DNA of 64,000 nt from Alentia gelatinosa (lineage: Eukaryota; Annelida; Polychaeta; Phyllodocida; Polynoidae): NCBI GenBank assembly GCA_950022655.1, contig OX465584.1, forward strand, positions 46,978,723-47,042,722, given 5' to 3'. Made by a program: the position numbers and the translations under genes. A model generated the notes under the pieces. It was given only the letters and a program-made list of their open reading frames with translations, ran no database searches and was not told the DNA's origin. Of the stretch, positions 8,346 to 22,059 are shown in pieces; position 1 is the stretch's first letter; each line of letters opens with the position of its first letter.

Positions 8346-11300
8346 GCAGGAAGGACCAATTAGCCTGGCCAGTGTCGGCCATCTTGGATTTGGAGGAAAG
8401 AATTTAGAATAGATTGAATATATATATTATATTTAATAATGCTGCTTTTTCAACGCAAAAATACCACAAAGTTAGAATTATCGACTGCAGATCTTTACAA
8501 TGGGATGATTTCTCCTTGTCCCTCTGCACAGCCATATATAAGGCCAGAGCCTCGGCAGGGTGATTCAGTCAAGCTTGACACTAGGAGAGTCTACAGACCT
8601 ATACCTGCCCACACACAGGCCTCCGTGATTACAGACTATGACAAGCAATAACAGCAGTACACTGACCACAACCAGAAAACATGGTAACTAATACAATATA
8701 TGTATATCTGTATATCTTTATTTGTATCTGAATGTCTTTGTCTATCTGTGCATCTGTTTGTGTCTGTGTATGTATCTGTGTGTACCTGAGAGTGTTTGTC
8801 AGTGTGTGACTGTGAGAGTGTCTAAATGTATTTTTCTGTCTTCATATCTCTGTTTTTCTGCATCTCTGTCTGTATATCTGCATCTGTGTATCTACTATAT
8901 ACAATATATGAAAGCTGAACTCACTGTGAATTAATGGTATGTATAATGTATGAGTTGCCCATGCCCCACCTGAGGTGATCAGTGGTCCCAGCCCCCCACA
9001 CACTAGTGACCATTGACCGTTTCAGCCAGCCGGGTATATCCCTCCTGACAGGGCGCGGTGCGTTATGAGGACCGTCACCTGTGATGGGTGACAGGTGCAC
9101 TTAACGGTGTACACACAGGCCTGCTCTCTCACTGTGTGGTGTGAGGGACGGGCCTTATATTTTTTTTAAACATTATCAAGGAGTAATTGCTTCATATCAA
9201 CTTTTAAGTGTTAGGAAGTCAGTAAATTTGTTTGCGTAATGTGTACTTTTTATCATATGGCTGTATCACCTACACATACTGCACGCTGCTACCCATGACA
9301 CATTTGTGACCGTTCATCACAGTGTGACGTACGGGGCAAATCATCTCGTGACTAGGTAAATTTCCCCATTTTTAGATATGATAATGCAAGATCAGGCTGA
9401 CCTTTTCCATATGTCAAAATACCTAGTGAAATTAATTACCTATAAAGTTTATTCAGTTTAGCAGACGGTGAAAAGACGTTGAACCTTGATAAAGACTCAA
9501 GTCTGACTTCAAGTTTCTCATCATAGAAACTCTCATTAGTTTTATCAGCTCCATGACGCCGCTTAGTCTCGTGTAATTAATTTCCCTGGCCATGGTTTTC
9601 ATGGCGGATTATGTTGATTATGAGTTAATTAACACCTGGGGTAATTCCCAGTGTCGTTCGACACCTAATCCCCTACTCTGCTCTGATACGACGACCCCAC
9701 CACCTCCTGTTTAAAAGTCAGGCGAAGTGGCTGCTTCATTTTATAATAGTCTTAGAGATTTTATATTTTTCTAAGGAACTCTACTACTTTATTGGGAGTC
9801 ATTGGTCCAAGAACAAAGGATGCCAAAGAGATAGATTCTCCCTGTAATATGTAGGGATATTTAGCAAAAAAAAATCGGCATCATATTGAAGACTATAACC
9901 ACACCTAGCTCATATATATCTCTTATAATTACTGAAATACATGATATAAAGCTACTCGTGAGTGTTTTATATTATTCTATTTTGATTTAAGATCTATCCT
10001 AAGCTATTATCACTTTTACATACCACTTCAACTTCAGGACCTAATCTTCATTTGAAGTAGCTATAGGTCATATTATAAGAACACCTTTTGCCAGGATAAA
10101 ACATAGATGTCAGCTCTTTGTAAAATATCATTTCGTTCAGGTATTTTAAGGATAAGAAACCTATATGGTGTTATCAATACTTATTTATTGATTGAGGATT
10201 ATTTTTTCCTTTATCATTTCTAATGCAAGTAACTTGAGTGATCCAAATACTTCATTGTGACCGAATTTGGGCGGCGTAATGACTGATCTTGGGACTTACC
10301 TCTCCGGCACCATCTGATGATGCTAAGAAATAACATGGTTATCAGATCACCATACCTCCTACGGGGAAGCCAATGACGTGACCACCTCTGCTCCTGTCAC
10401 CATGCTTATGATTCAGTGAAGATGCACTGAGTGGAAATTCCTACCCTCTGCCGATCAACGCAGGCAGCACTAAGCTATACTCCATTGTTTCACATGTCAG
10501 AACACCACGTGATCAACCACTCTACTTATAGGGAGCACCTGTGGTTCTTATACTTTTCTACCACCGCGATAACCTATCATTGTCTCATAACTTCGTTCAT
10601 ACCTTTCTAGGTTGTTAAACCACGCACATATTAGCTAGCACATATTAACTACAAATACCTTAGTAATTTTCGTACAAGCACATAGTGCAGTGTAACTATG
10701 ACAATGTGCATCAAACATATGTTCAACAACTTCTGACACTATTGGCATAATTGATGACACAGCAGACTGAAAGGGTGAAATCGTACACTTGTTTATCCTT
10801 CCGATCCTTCTTCTTTTTCAACCGAGCTTAGTTTTCTTTTTTCATTCTAATATTGTGCTCATCCAACAATAGTGTTTTCTTTTCGCAATTGACTCATATA
10901 GATTTCTGTGAATAGAAACATTATGATTTCAATTTGAAATGCAATATCGAATGTCACATTATCCTGTTGACGTACACGCATATACTTTTTGAATTAATTT
11001 CAATCCTCAATGTGCCTACTTGGTCTTATATCATGGTTACGTTTTGAAATGGAATCAACGAAGGAGATATGCTAAATAAGATACGGCAGACTCCCTGGTT
11101 GTAGCCCTGTCTACGTTGTTATACGGCTTCTCTATTAGACTCTTAAGGATTCTCTATTTGTGTCCTTGCTGTGATTTATCTAATCCCATAAAACCAACAA
11201 AAAAGACTATATACCCAAAGTCTTAAGTAAGTCTATTACAACGCCTCCAACAAAAAACACACCGTTCTTGACTCCGTAATGAAAAGAGTGGTTCAAGTGA

Positions 11301-11548
11301 AAGACCGAGCAATGCCTCCATACATCATCTGATGTATGGAGGGTGGAATGAAGCAAATTGGATGATATCTTATTAAACGTGGTAGCAGGTCATAAAATAT
11401 CCTTATTGAGTTCAGTGTCTGCCACTTGCGATATCGTTAAGGTTTTTTCTATACACAATTAACGGTTTGGGCTCCCTGTAAATGGCTGTGTGGTAAGGTT
11501 GCTCGTATGTCATCCTTGGCACACAGTATTGACTGGGTTTAGATGATA
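8346..11548. other. Gene-free AT-rich stretch
   Basis: No coding frame is supported. 8690-8900 is a low-complexity tract. A small hairpin, CACCTGT...ACAGGTG, lies at 9076-9097. The rest shows no repeat or motif that I can name. Confidence 0.5.
8690..8900. repeat. Degenerate TCTG/TGTA-rich simple repeat
   Basis: About 210 bp made of shuffled TATCTGTA, TGTCTGTG and similar octamer-like words, almost free of A+C-rich runs on the plus strand. It reads as an old, mutated microsatellite. The open frame across it is Cys/Leu/Tyr-rich and is not a gene. Confidence 0.7.
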
Positions 11549-11550
11549 TA

Positions 11551-11634
11551 GTGGCTGTATTCTCCGAGGATTTGACACATCGTTATATCGGAGGGAATGC
11601 GATGTAGAGTCACCTCCTAGGAGAATATGGCCAC
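11551..11634. mobile_element. 84-bp palindromic MITE (Tc1/mariner-like), copy 1
   Basis: Inverted ends GTGGCTGTATTCTCC and GGAGAATATGGCCAC enclose about 54 bp. TA dinucleotides flank both sides (11549-11550 and 11635-11636), as expected for a TA target duplication. A related copy with the same termini is at 59230-59323. It is non-coding and would be mobilised in trans, if at all. Confidence 0.6.
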
Positions 11635-11636
11635 TA

Positions 11637-14600
11637 TTTTCCGAAACCAGTGAATTCTTCATTATTCATCTTTTATCTCAAAATCTCAAGAAATTACAAA
11701 TAATTCGTCTCTACCCGGATGTTTAACCTGGAATCATATTTGTTACATTGGCCATGATTTAAAACTTGACTTCATTATTATATAAGATTCAAATCACTTA
11801 CCAGGTATGGTTATCCTAAAGTCGTGATTGTTGCAACGTGACTTCTCATTGAATGATTGGCCCAGTACTTTGTGCACAGGAAAGTTATGATATCGTTTCT
11901 ACAGACTAAATTCAGACTAAATTAGAAAATATGAATGCAAGATAATGGCAAAACAAACACAGGGGTGGTCACTATAACGATTGCAGATCCGGATTATAAG
12001 GAAAAAAATAGGGGAAATAAACAAAAACAACTTTATGAAAAGGGAAGTACTATAACGAAGTTCCAGTCTTTATTTTATCCAGAATAGAGAGAGCATGATT
12101 GGAAGAGTATTATATCCTGAGAATGATATGAAAGTATGATGTTGCTTGAGAGAGTATAATATAGAGCCTGCTTAATAGTAAAGGAAAGATAATGAATCCT
12201 GGACGGTTATTATATAGTGGAACACCCTTAGTATATGTCGGTACTACTTTCTCCCACCATTCACTGTGTAGGTGTCACGATCTACGATAATACAGGAGAG
12301 CGATAGCACGGGCTCATTACGATAGACTATATCAAACGAGAATAGGGTCAAACCTTCCGTGATGTGCCGCATTTGTGTCGTCCAGCCTTGTTATCGTCCG
12401 TAAATAATTTTAGATAAACCCCAGAGCCCATACCAACACGCCGAGAGACTAAGGACAATGAGCGAATAAGGAAAATGCTTTCTGTGGTACCAACCGGGAT
12501 GCATACTTTTTGTAAATTGTAACGCTGAAAGAAGAGGTGGTAAAGCTTGAGATATAGTTTGGAATTTGCTGAGTCTAAACATTACCCATCCATCTGGCAC
12601 TTCACAACTAGTTGTCAAACATAGGTAAATAACCCTACTCGAAAAGTAATATCACATTGCATTCCCCAATGCAATGGCTTGATTAATTTCTAAAAAAAGA
12701 TGTACAAATCACTTTAGTTTCTGGGAGATGGCTGTAAATGTCAAATCGACGAGTGACATTTCATTTTAATCATGCCTGGGGGACCCCATCTCCTAAGTGA
12801 GGAGGACCAGAAGTACCTGACACCTGTGGTAGTCGACATTTCACTGCTCTGTGTCGGGAGCAGCTCTGCTCGTGGAAGGAGGCCAGACCAGAAAACGGCA
12901 GAACGACACGTGCTTCTCGGCTACGTAAAGAGAATCCGACAACGGTAGACGCCTAATTGCAATCAATCGGCTGCCAGGATTGACAATTGTCCTTCGGTAA
13001 GCAAGGAGCAGCTCCTAAATCCAATCCCGAGCCATCCTTAACAAAAGTGGTTCTCTCAGCTTTACCAAAATCTTAATTCCACTGCTCAAGATGTATCTGA
13101 AACATATTGAAAGTTGTTATATATATATATTAATGACCTTTAAACATTTACTACCAGAGGTATTACATCTCAAGTCATACTTTAAACGTCGAGGCAGATG
13201 TTTGTGTGACAATAAGCAGAACAGATTTAACAAGGTTGATCAACTACAAATGAGTGTAATTTGATTTCGCAGTTACTTTTTAAGTCGCACTTTAACAACG
13301 GAGGAGGGAAAAGTGTACAACTAAGAGGAGAACATTCTCATGGTTGATTTTAGGAACCAGTTCCCTATTCTGGCAATTGGCTTTGTCTAATTTACAGAGA
13401 TTAGGGGTAGCGACGTCTAAAGAGTAATTCGTAACACATTTGTTTCGCACAGTGCAGGGCAGCAGACATGATCTTGTAAGACCTACAATACAGGCAATGT
13501 ATTTATTGAAATTTTGAATAGATTTACTCCATGACTTTATAAGGATTTGTTGCAATACTACAAAGAGATTTGTTGCAATAATACAAAACGATCTACACTA
13601 ATATTGTATTGCCGGGAGATACTGCCTGTGAATACAACGTCCCTTGTGGGTAACCATTGACTCATTGATATACAATTCCCTCCTAGGTTTATACACTGAA
13701 GAAGCAGTCGAATTCAGAATAAAGAATAGCCATTCACCTTCCTCCATGTGGATCTAGGCTCTGGCGATGTGGAAGGAGATTGAGCTTTAGCGGTGAGCAA
13801 GTCATTGTCCTCTGGCAACTAGAGGTTGACAAAGCTGTAATACAGATTGAATAACTGTCATATTTCCTTTCCATGTAGGATATGGGTTAACAATTTACGA
13901 GATCAAAGTACATCAAATCTTCAGGTTATCAGTAACGACTGAGATAAAATCGTGACAGCGGATTCTGACAGTCCTGACAGGAATAAAAAATGAATGGCTT
14001 AAGGCGGTGCTCCACTGCGCAGATTCTTCTTCTCCACCCATTTTATACCCGTTCTTGACTTGAGTTGTTCTTACCCTAATCAGTGATGCTACTCCATTTG
14101 CGCTCCATTCCTGCAAAAATGTTTTTTGTTCAATCTCTACGTGGTTGGTTCTCGATCAGAGGTCTTGCTCCACTGGGCTTGATTAACACGATACCAATGA
14201 TCGGGCGCCTACGGTAACGTCGTCAGGTGGACATTGGCTGCATTAGGTGCAAAAAGAGAGTTGGTGCATATATCGGCGCAGTCTGCAATCTTGGATTTGT
14301 AAAGAAGAGTAATCAAAAGCTTGTGAATTTCCGCCGAATGTTGCTGTTAATCAAATAATGCAGGTAAATAAAGATAAGTGTTGATGTAATGAATGTTTAT
14401 TGCACACTCTGGTGCTATAATTATGTCAAAACCCTTTCAAAACCTTTTGGAATCTTAGCCTCCGCTCGCGGGTTTGCAGAAGGCGGATATGATGTTGACC
14501 GAGTCTATTGAGGTTTAGGCCGTGAGGCAGTCAATACTGGAGCCGCACTCGCATCAAACCTTCATCCCATATCTGATTTTTCTAATGTCATTGCGAGTAT

Positions 14601-15062
14601 AAAAACCAAGGGGAGTCCCCTCTGGGTCAGACAAATGTATCGCGACTGGTGGGAGAATTAGTCAAGATCTAGAGGAAATCGTAACTGCAGTTACCCCATA
14701 AGTGACTAGAGGAGCGTTCATTAATTATGCCTTTGGGCCATTGTTCCACATTTGCCATATATATATGCGGATGGCAGCATAGGGACACAAGGGCCAAAAT
14801 ATTGCTCCCGAAAATGAGTGTATTGCATCGGATTGTATAGCCGCATCACCGGGTTGATTGCGGCATTTAACCCTTTAAGGACGGGTGCCTGCGGTAGAGC
14901 TACCCCAGTAAGAACGGGTGCTGGTGGCAGTGTGTGTAATCCAAAATAATGTATTTAAAACAAAACCCACCGAAATACGGTATTATACCTACATCCTGTA
15001 AAGATTTAATGAGTATTGCCCCTCCATCTACTTGATAAAACAATTTTGTAGATATTGGAAAA
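11637..15062. other. Gene-free AT-rich stretch
   Basis: No supportable gene. A 24-bp unit, GATTTGTTGCAATACTACAA and variant, occurs twice in tandem at about 13543-13590. At 14869-14886 the sequence TTAACCCTTTAAGGACGG resembles the start of a TTAA-flanked (piggyBac-like) MITE, but I do not find its other end. Confidence 0.45.
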
Positions 15063-15116
15063 ATGATGTCTCAAGGCATCATGACTCCTAAGTGCGGTGA
15101 TGCCTGGAGACATCAT
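15063..15116. repeat. Hairpin with 19-bp arms
   Basis: ATGATGTCTCAAGGCATCA at 15063-15081 is repeated in inverted orientation at 15098-15116 with 18 of 19 matches, around a 16-base loop. It could be the core of a foldback MITE. No target duplication was resolved. Confidence 0.7.
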
Positions 15117-15662
15117 GTGTAAATAGAACGGTGATGCCTAAATTAAACAGACCTTAACTCGAAATCTCGTCAGATGCGAGTTCCCAAGGTTAAGTCTATG
15201 GGAAAAAATACCATGTCGGCTATTCTTCATACAACGTGAATAGACTATGGATACGAGGTTTCTATGTTTGATTTAATAAGAATACCGAGGTGGGACGAAG
15301 CAAGTAAGGTAATAGGATAAATGGATCTTAATGTAGTCATCTTTTAGCTGGTCATTTGACAATCCTAGTGTAAATAATTATGGAACCGAGGCAGGGGATT
15401 GCCAAGGTATTGCTTATACTGAAGTGTGCCTTCGTCTATTTAGTCGGCTATGTCTGATCTGATTCAACTAAAAAATATTGAAAGTTATATTGGTTCAAAT
15501 ATGCTAACATATCTTCCAGGGAAAATTGGTGCAACCCGCATTGTTTTGTGGTGTGGGATGTATTCAATTTCTTTTGAAAAGAAATCGCTTGTCTCTCAAT
15601 CATATTAGTTTCATCATATTACAAAATTCCAACAGAAGCTCGATTCTAGTGAATATCTAATT

Positions 15663-16292
15663 TGATGTATGTATTAAGAATATCACAGGGTTCCCCCTAA
15701 CAGGTCCTTGCTCTAGATAGTAGTTAAGGCCCAACTATTTGCACTACCACCCCAGTGTTTGAACCGCCCCCTATGTTCGTTTGGACTGACCCCCCTGATA
15801 GGGTATATAAGAAAGCAGATTTCCACTCACAGCTGACTTGGAAAATAGACACTGCATTACCACCACTACAGTGAAGAGGCTGGAATACCATAGGCTACAG
15901 AGGCCTTTACTGAGGATAGGACTTCTCTACATGCTACCATCATTCCAGCACTGAAGGAACAGAGCTTGATGACTGCTTCCATCATATGCCACTGCTTTGG
16001 ATCATCTATATCCACAAGTCAACTCAAGGCGACAATAACAGAAAGTGATAGACTGTGAGTACTGCTTACGAAGAGGATTTGTATCATAAGAACTCTACAG
16101 AAGTGAATGTGATTTTGTATGTTGATGAGAACTGCTATGTAACTGTGTACTTTGTAATGATATATGTTATGAATACATATCTGTGTATGGTTATCTGTTT
16201 TCTTCATTGAGTGTAGAAGATATTCCAAATTCTCTTTTCTGGTCTCTGTGTTAGCTAGTGTATAAGATTAGGCTTTAGTTACTGTACGTGAC
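15663..16292 (+). repeat. Solo-LTR-like repeat, copy 1
   Basis: Homologous over about 630 bp to the reverse complement of 61160-61809. Both start TGATGTATGTATTAAG and share TTCGTTTGGACTGACCCCCC, then GGGTATATAAG (TATA at about 15803) and GCAGATTTC..ACTCACAGCT. A TG start, an internal TATA box and no coding capacity suggest a solo LTR. After 16292 this copy continues to ...AATACAACA, a plausible CA end at about 16335, where the other copy diverges. I could not confirm a target duplication, so an LTR origin is inference. Confidence 0.6.
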
Positions 16293-16335
16293 ACTAATCT
16301 TTATATTACGTTCTGTGAATGAACACGAGAATACA

Positions 16336-16809
16336 ACAATTTTATCCTACCCCTAATAAAAGAAAACGCCATAGGCTTAACATGGGATTTGTTCACGGGT
16401 GTGATATTAAGTGTTGTTTATGTCCCTACTTTCTAATACTGAAAAAATGTGGAAACCGGGTAGGATAAAAATCTAGATGCCACTCCATTACTTACGTTAC
16501 CTATTTTGTTGTCTCCGTAATGTCACTCGTGACAGAAATGTGTGACATAACTAAACTCAGACTCAAACTCCTGACGTCTCTTGATGTTACTTCTGACGGA
16601 GAACAGGGATAGAGTATGCCAAGATAGATCTCTATGTTTCCCCCTGATATTTCCCAATTCAATGGAAACATACTAAGGTACGGATTTATACAGCTGCCAT
16701 AACCCATGAGATTTGGATTAACTATCCCTACCCCAAAAGCCCTTGCCTTCAGGCACCTACATACATATTAAGAGCTACATAAATGGAAAGTAGAAGGGTT
16801 TTCCCCTGA
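16336..16809. other. Gene-free stretch
   Basis: AT-rich, without a supported feature. The open frame on the minus strand at 16501-16707 has no recognisable domain. Confidence 0.4.
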
Positions 16810-18040
16810 TGTGGTTTCCATCTGCCGACGAAAAAGCCACCGATTATGGCCAACCTGTACAAAAGTCAGTTTGTAGTTCTCCTTGAGACGTCATTACTGA
16901 GCACGGATTGCAGATAAAATTGTCATCTATTATTACAAATTAAGAAGTCAGTTGATAAGTTGACAAGACACACCTCTTATCACAGTGTGATCAAGGTTAA
17001 GTACAATGTTACCCTGTATTATGTCATGGACTTTTTATTGTAGTATTTTTAAAAGAAGGTGATACTGGGAACGGCGGTTTTCAGAAAAGCTGGTCAGCCA
17101 GTCTAAATAATTTATAAGGATGAGGCTGTTTTTTTAACAGTAAGAGTAGATATCAAACGGCACGCATGGACTACAAAACAGTTTAGAATCATTGTGGAAT
17201 CGGTGGCGGTCAGAATAAACGCTGTTTTTCAATGAAAACCATGGTAGTCGTCGCCCAATCTTTGGCATTTAAAGTCGTCCAGCCACTGATTATTTCAATA
17301 TGGAGACATTTGTCGGTGGTACAAAAAGTCGGGCGGTGGTGCTATATTGCATAACATTGAAGAAACGATTGTTAAGGCTAATTCTTACCACCTGACGATT
17401 ATAGCAACATAAGTGTCACATAATCAGTCACCGGTGCTAAATGCAAGAACCGGTGGTCATAATCGGCAGGCTAAAACACCACTGCCATGCTGATAAAAAT
17501 CAGGGTTATGATGTCTTTATTTACCGCCTAAAGACTAATCAATTTTCAAAAGTCTTATCGATTATTATAATTTCAACGTAAGCACCATCTTTTGTTCATA
17601 TTCAATAGTTTCAAATATTGCGTTTCCACCTTCCGGAATGTGGCATTTAGCACCGCCCATCGATTATGTGATACTTTATTACAATAATCGTCAGGTGGTG
17701 AGAAAAAAAAAGAAAAAAAATCGTCAGGTGGAAACAAAAAAGGTGAACGATTCGACCGACTCTTGAGGCCATCGATGAAATCGGATCATGTTGAATTAAC
17801 CGGTGAGTTAAGCAAATATCGATCGTTGACCGTCTCCATTTTCGGCTAAAACTATGTTCAGGTCCTATACATGTTGAAGCATCGGCGCACATGGAAAACA
17901 TAAATGGTCGTCAGGTGGAAACAGAGTGTATACTTTGAGATCAACGATTGTTAGCACAGAAAATTTCTCACTGACCAACATTTTTTACAGGTTGCACACA
18001 ATCGATGGGTCGTTTTTCGGCTGGTGGAAGCCCCACATAA
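16810..18040. mobile_element. Possible TIR element related to the repeat at 60.5 kb
   Basis: The left end TTTCCATCTGCCGACGAAAA, followed by GCCACCGATT, matches the left end of the repeat at 60538. An approximate inverted version (CGTTTTTCGGCTGGTGGAAG) lies at 18011-18030. The interior contains many copies of words such as TCGTCAGGTGG (17688, 17726, 17910) and their complements, typical of a degenerate non-autonomous element or several nested ones. No ORF. Confidence 0.35.
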
Positions 18041-18780
18041 GGCCCAGTATACACCTACCAATTTTGATTACCAATTACAGAATTTGAACAGCCGACCAAT
18101 TACTACATATTTCAGAAAACATATCAGTAAATATCCGAAACTGATATGAGTATCTATAATATGTATTTATTCATATATAAAGATAACATATATTGATATT
18201 ATATAAACATTAATATGCATGTGCATAATGATTTTACCATGATTATCTTGTACGTTTGTCTTTCATAAAAGAAACTCATGAGCTTAAAGAACAGAAACAC
18301 CAAAAAGACCATGAAAAACCTTTCAAACTCAACCCTGTTACCTTCATCAGTCTAACAAGAACATCATTCTTAATCATAGTCATCGTCACTGGATGATTCA
18401 CAAGCCTTAAGCCCGCAAGGCTGTAGTCACTGCAGGTCAGGCCAGCTGACACATGGCCGCCAATCAGGAGTCAATACTCATCTTTCTGACCTACATCTTC
18501 TTTATTTTCGATTCTGCGATTTCCACATTTAAAGTATATTCATATAACAGGATGTTTCATGATAGGTTTGACTTAATGAACAGCTGGCTGAAATTATTTG
18601 TGTTATCATTCAAATGTAATTATTTTATTTATCATATTGCTCGGATGTACATATAAATTGTAAGCCAGTATCATGGATATCTTCTAGAATCGACAAAGAA
18701 ATGAGGAACATGAAAAGGCTATGTAGAAAAACCTGCCAGTATAAAACAAAACGAAGCCAACAAGACCGAGACAACATTGT
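18041..18780. other. Gene-free AT-rich stretch
   Basis: No supported feature. The 67-codon frame at 18453-18656 has no homology that I recognise. Confidence 0.4.
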
Positions 18781-18784
18781 GGCA

Positions 18785-19160
18785 GAACTAAGAAATATGG
18801 AAATTGTGATTCTGAGAAAAGAGGGTCGTATGGTGTGCCGCAGGGTTCAGTTACTGCTGTTTTATTGTTTGTGAACGACCTCCCAGATTGTGTGACAGAT
18901 TACAGTGTGCTCATGTACGCCAATGACCTGGTTATTGTAAGTAGCAACCATGATTGCCGAAAGCTGGGAGAAATGATTAAAAATGCTGTAAACAAAGTTC
19001 TGAAATTGTACAATGGAAATAGACCGACAGGTCAAAACAAGATCGAAGTCTCTAAATTGAAGAAGACAGACATTCATATAAACAAGAAGAAAATGCTACA
19101 AATGATGACGGGAATTATCTGGGTGCCATCATAGATTCAGAACTTGATTTTTGAAAATAT
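18785..19160 (+). pseudogene. Degraded LINE reverse-transcriptase fragment
   Basis: The frame reads YGVPQGSVTAVLLFVNDLPD and then SVLMYANDLVIVSS. This is the GVPQGSVLGPLLF...YADD block of Jockey/CR1/I-type non-LTR retrotransposon RT, with the catalytic YADD changed to YAND. A few residues are missing between VTAV and LLF. The match continues as NYLGAIIDSELDF in another frame near 19110-19150, so at least one frameshift is present. It is an old, dead fragment unrelated to the LINE at 25-31 kb. Confidence 0.75.
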
Positions 19161-20198
19161 GGGGATCTTATCATGCAAAAATTACCAAAATTAACATATC
19201 TCGTTAAATGCAGCATCTCCTGAACAAAGAAAAGTCCTCACAACACCTGTTCTATTCCGATGGTAGATCATTATTCGTTCTTGTTAGAAAAAGCATATGC
19301 GAAGTACAGGATCATGTTGACAAATTCCATACCAGGGTTGTAGTCATCGATCTATGAAGGTATCGAAATTCGGAACAACATACCAAAACAGGTACAATTA
19401 TAAGAATATGTTTAAGAATCACAGCATTTTAAAGATTAAAAATTGTTAAAGATAATCAGAAGCACGGCCTGTGGAAGATCTATTTGTCGTAATTGTATAT
19501 ATATTACCATATACTAAAAGACATGATATTTCTAGAAACTTAGTTATTATAATAGATGTACCACCAAACATCCAGATGCAACATGCATTTAAATACAAGC
19601 AGTATTGATAATCATTGTACAATTTTGTTACAAACTTATGATGAGCGCAAGCGGTATATTTTATACTTTATTGTAATTTGCCATACAGACTATTCTGTTA
19701 CGTTGTGAATTATCAAAATTTGCTCGGAACTCTCAGCCAGAAATATTTATAAATTGTGGTTAGTTTTTTTTTGGTGGTTGAATTGGCGACGATTATAATG
19801 TGTAAACGCATGAAGCACCTCTTGGGTCAACTATTCTTGGCGACGATTATTTGTGAAGAAGAACCACTTGGAAAGTTTAGCTTAGACAATAGATACAGTC
19901 GTTATGTTTTCAGTTGCCTAGTGTTACGCCGGGCATGGTATGGTGTGACTAGCATTTCGATTTCAACAGTTACATTTCACCTAAACTGGTTGAATATGGT
20001 TGTATTCTGAAGGAAATGATTGTTATTGACTGTCAAGTTATCCATGTACAAAAAACAATGTTACACATCTATAATTATGACGAAGAGGCTTTGCTGGAGT
20101 TGAAAATTTATTATTTGAAATATCAAACGACAAATTAGTATCATAACTTGATACGTGTTTGTAAATTTTCAGATTGAACGTTGAGAGTTTATACATGG
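19161..20198. other. Gene-free AT-rich stretch
   Basis: Some of it may be further decay of the upstream LINE fragment. No coding frame or repeat is clear. Confidence 0.4.
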
Positions 20199-20325
20199 GA
20201 TTACAGTGTCCCTGTAATAAAAGTTCAATTGTTGAGAAACAACATTAGAGTTATTATATATCTGATTACAGTGTTCCTGTAATAAAAGTTAGTTTTTGAG
20301 AAACAACATGATATTAATATGAATT
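20199..20325. repeat. Two tandem 65-bp units
   Basis: Units begin GATTACAGTGTCCCTGTAAT at 20199 and GATTACAGTGTTCCTGTAAT at 20264. Both continue AAAAGTT...TTGAGAAACAACAT. They sit just outside the 3' end of the minus-strand DIRS/Ngaro-like element and may be part of its terminal repeats, but I cannot find a partner copy near 24 kb. Confidence 0.65.
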
Positions 20326-20361
20326 CCAAAGGGAATTGAGGCATGTGGGGCATGACAGCTC

Positions 20362-21249
20362 TTATGCCAGACTTATATTCCGAGAGGAGGACGACGTCCC
20401 TCTCGGATGGGGAATATATGGCGTCATGCCAGATGGGGTCGACCAGGACCCGTGTCGTTGGACTTCCCCCATAGGGGTCCCCATAGCAAGTGCGTCATGC
20501 ACAGCGCCCGGCCTCACCCCAAGAAGGGTCGCCCTGGAGCCCTCGGGTCCGTGAGGGGCCAGAGCTAGGCGCATCGCAAAAGCGATGGTCCTGGCAGAGA
20601 GGGGGAGGCCGTTCCGTAGGCGAAAAGCTGGTGCCGAGGAGATATACGGGCAAGTGGCCGCGTAGTCCTGGTAAGCGCGGACTGCGCACAACGATGGATC
20701 CGCCAAGCGCGGGATGGAGTATCGGAGAGGTGGTCCAGATGAGTGATGGGGGACACCATGTTGGAGGCTGTCAAAAATGTATAATACGTCGTGAGGAGGG
20801 CAGGCCTGAGGACCATCGCGGAAGGGCCTGCCCTGACAAAAAACTCGTTGATTATCTTGATCTGGGGAAGCCGTATTGGAGGAGCCGGCGACGGGACATG
20901 GGTCGAGAGCCGTAGGACGCCTCTGAGGACGGCCAGGACCTCCGGGGCTGATAGAGATGTCGGATCCCCGCCATGACGAGTTATCCAAGTGTGGGCGCCC
21001 ACGACGTAATTTGCGACCGTCACCAGGCTAGTGAACGAATTCGCTAGGCACTGAAGATAAAGCGCCGCATGAGCGACTGAGGGTTGTAGATATGGGGTTG
21101 ACGACTTGATGCAAAAGCGTATATATATATGCTGCCGCCTGGATGTCATGGTTCCTTCGGGTAGATGGGGCCTCAGCTGCCGCTAAAGATGCCATCATCT
21201 GGACGTGTAAGAGCGTCCCCGCCCCTGCAATGAATTGCGATAAATTCAA
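20362..21249 (-). pseudogene. Tyrosine recombinase of the decayed YR element
   Basis: Spread over three frames. The N-terminal part (SLAAAEAPSTRRNHDIQAAA) resembles the core-binding region. The middle (ALLTTYYTFLTASNMVSPIT) is where the first catalytic Arg should be, but it is Thr here. The C-terminal part (LLGVRPGAVHDALAMGTPMG, then GSWSTPSGMTPYIPH) keeps the second Arg and a candidate nucleophile Tyr, but the His of the HxxR box is Leu. Two catalytic residues are therefore lost and the enzyme is dead. At 20369-20412 a palindrome (TATTCCGAGAGG / CCTCTCGGA..) lies in the last codons. Confidence 0.65.
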
Positions 21250-22059
21250 CTACAGGAGAGACACTGTCGCTGGAAGCGCTATACGCCTCAATAGCGACAC
21301 CTGGAGCTGCCGTAGCGAATTTGACATCCGCCCCGACGATAGCCGCGATCATCCAGATCTCGCGGGCAACCGCCGCGTAGAAGGGGTTCCGGGTCCTTCC
21401 CATAGCGATATCCGAGGCGGGCCCGGGGCGGTCAGACCACACCAGGATGCGCGCCCCAGTGGTGGCCGTTACGGCCACCACGGGGTCGCTATGGCCTGGC
21501 AGCGCCCGGGACTGCGTGGAAGGTAGGGAATGCCGGCCAGATTTTGGATGTAGGCCCCTGTTGAGGCACAGCCTACGATGTCGTGGCCGTTGAAACCACA
21601 GTGTACCTCGAAGAGGGCCCTGGGGGGGTCGATGAGTACGACCCCATTCGCCGCCTCCGCGTATTGAGCAAACCACCCAAAATCTTCGAGGACAGCTGGG
21701 GGTATTCTGGCGGCCCCATTTTCAGGGCTGGAGGCGAGGAAGGCGAGGGGCCTTGCAAGGAAACGGCGGCTCTGCGAGACACATCGTGTGATATATAGAA
21801 GGTGGCCGATTAGTGACCTGAGGCGGCCGCGGTCAATCGCCCCACGAGTGATGCTGTCCCAGCACGCGACGACCACATCCCGTAAGCAGTCCTCCGGGAT
21901 GAGCAAGGTGAGGGAGTCGTAGTCGAACACGATGCCCAGCCATTCCATGCATTTCGTCAGGGGCTGGCATTTTTCAGGGGCCAGGTCGAGGCCTAGGGCC
22001 GCCGCCGTGTTGGTGAACTCGGCGTAGGCCTCGGAGGCCGCCTCGTATGAGCTCTCCAC
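21173..22059 (-). pseudogene. RT thumb/RNase H region of the decayed YR element
   Basis: Continuation after the frameshift. LGLDLAPEKCQPLTKCMEWL, GIVFDYDSLTLLIP and RLRSLIGHLLYITRCVSQSR correspond to the region after the YxDD box in DIRS-type RT. The frame breaks again near 21490 and RNase H-like sequence follows (GARILVWSDRPGPASDIAMG, then NPFYAAVAREIWMIAAIVGA). RNase H catalytic residues cannot be assigned reliably through the frameshift. Confidence 0.65.

Noticed and set aside
14869..15150. piggyBac-like MITE starting TTAACCCTTTAAGGACGG
   Set aside because: Only one end with TTAA is visible; no inverted partner found, so not called.
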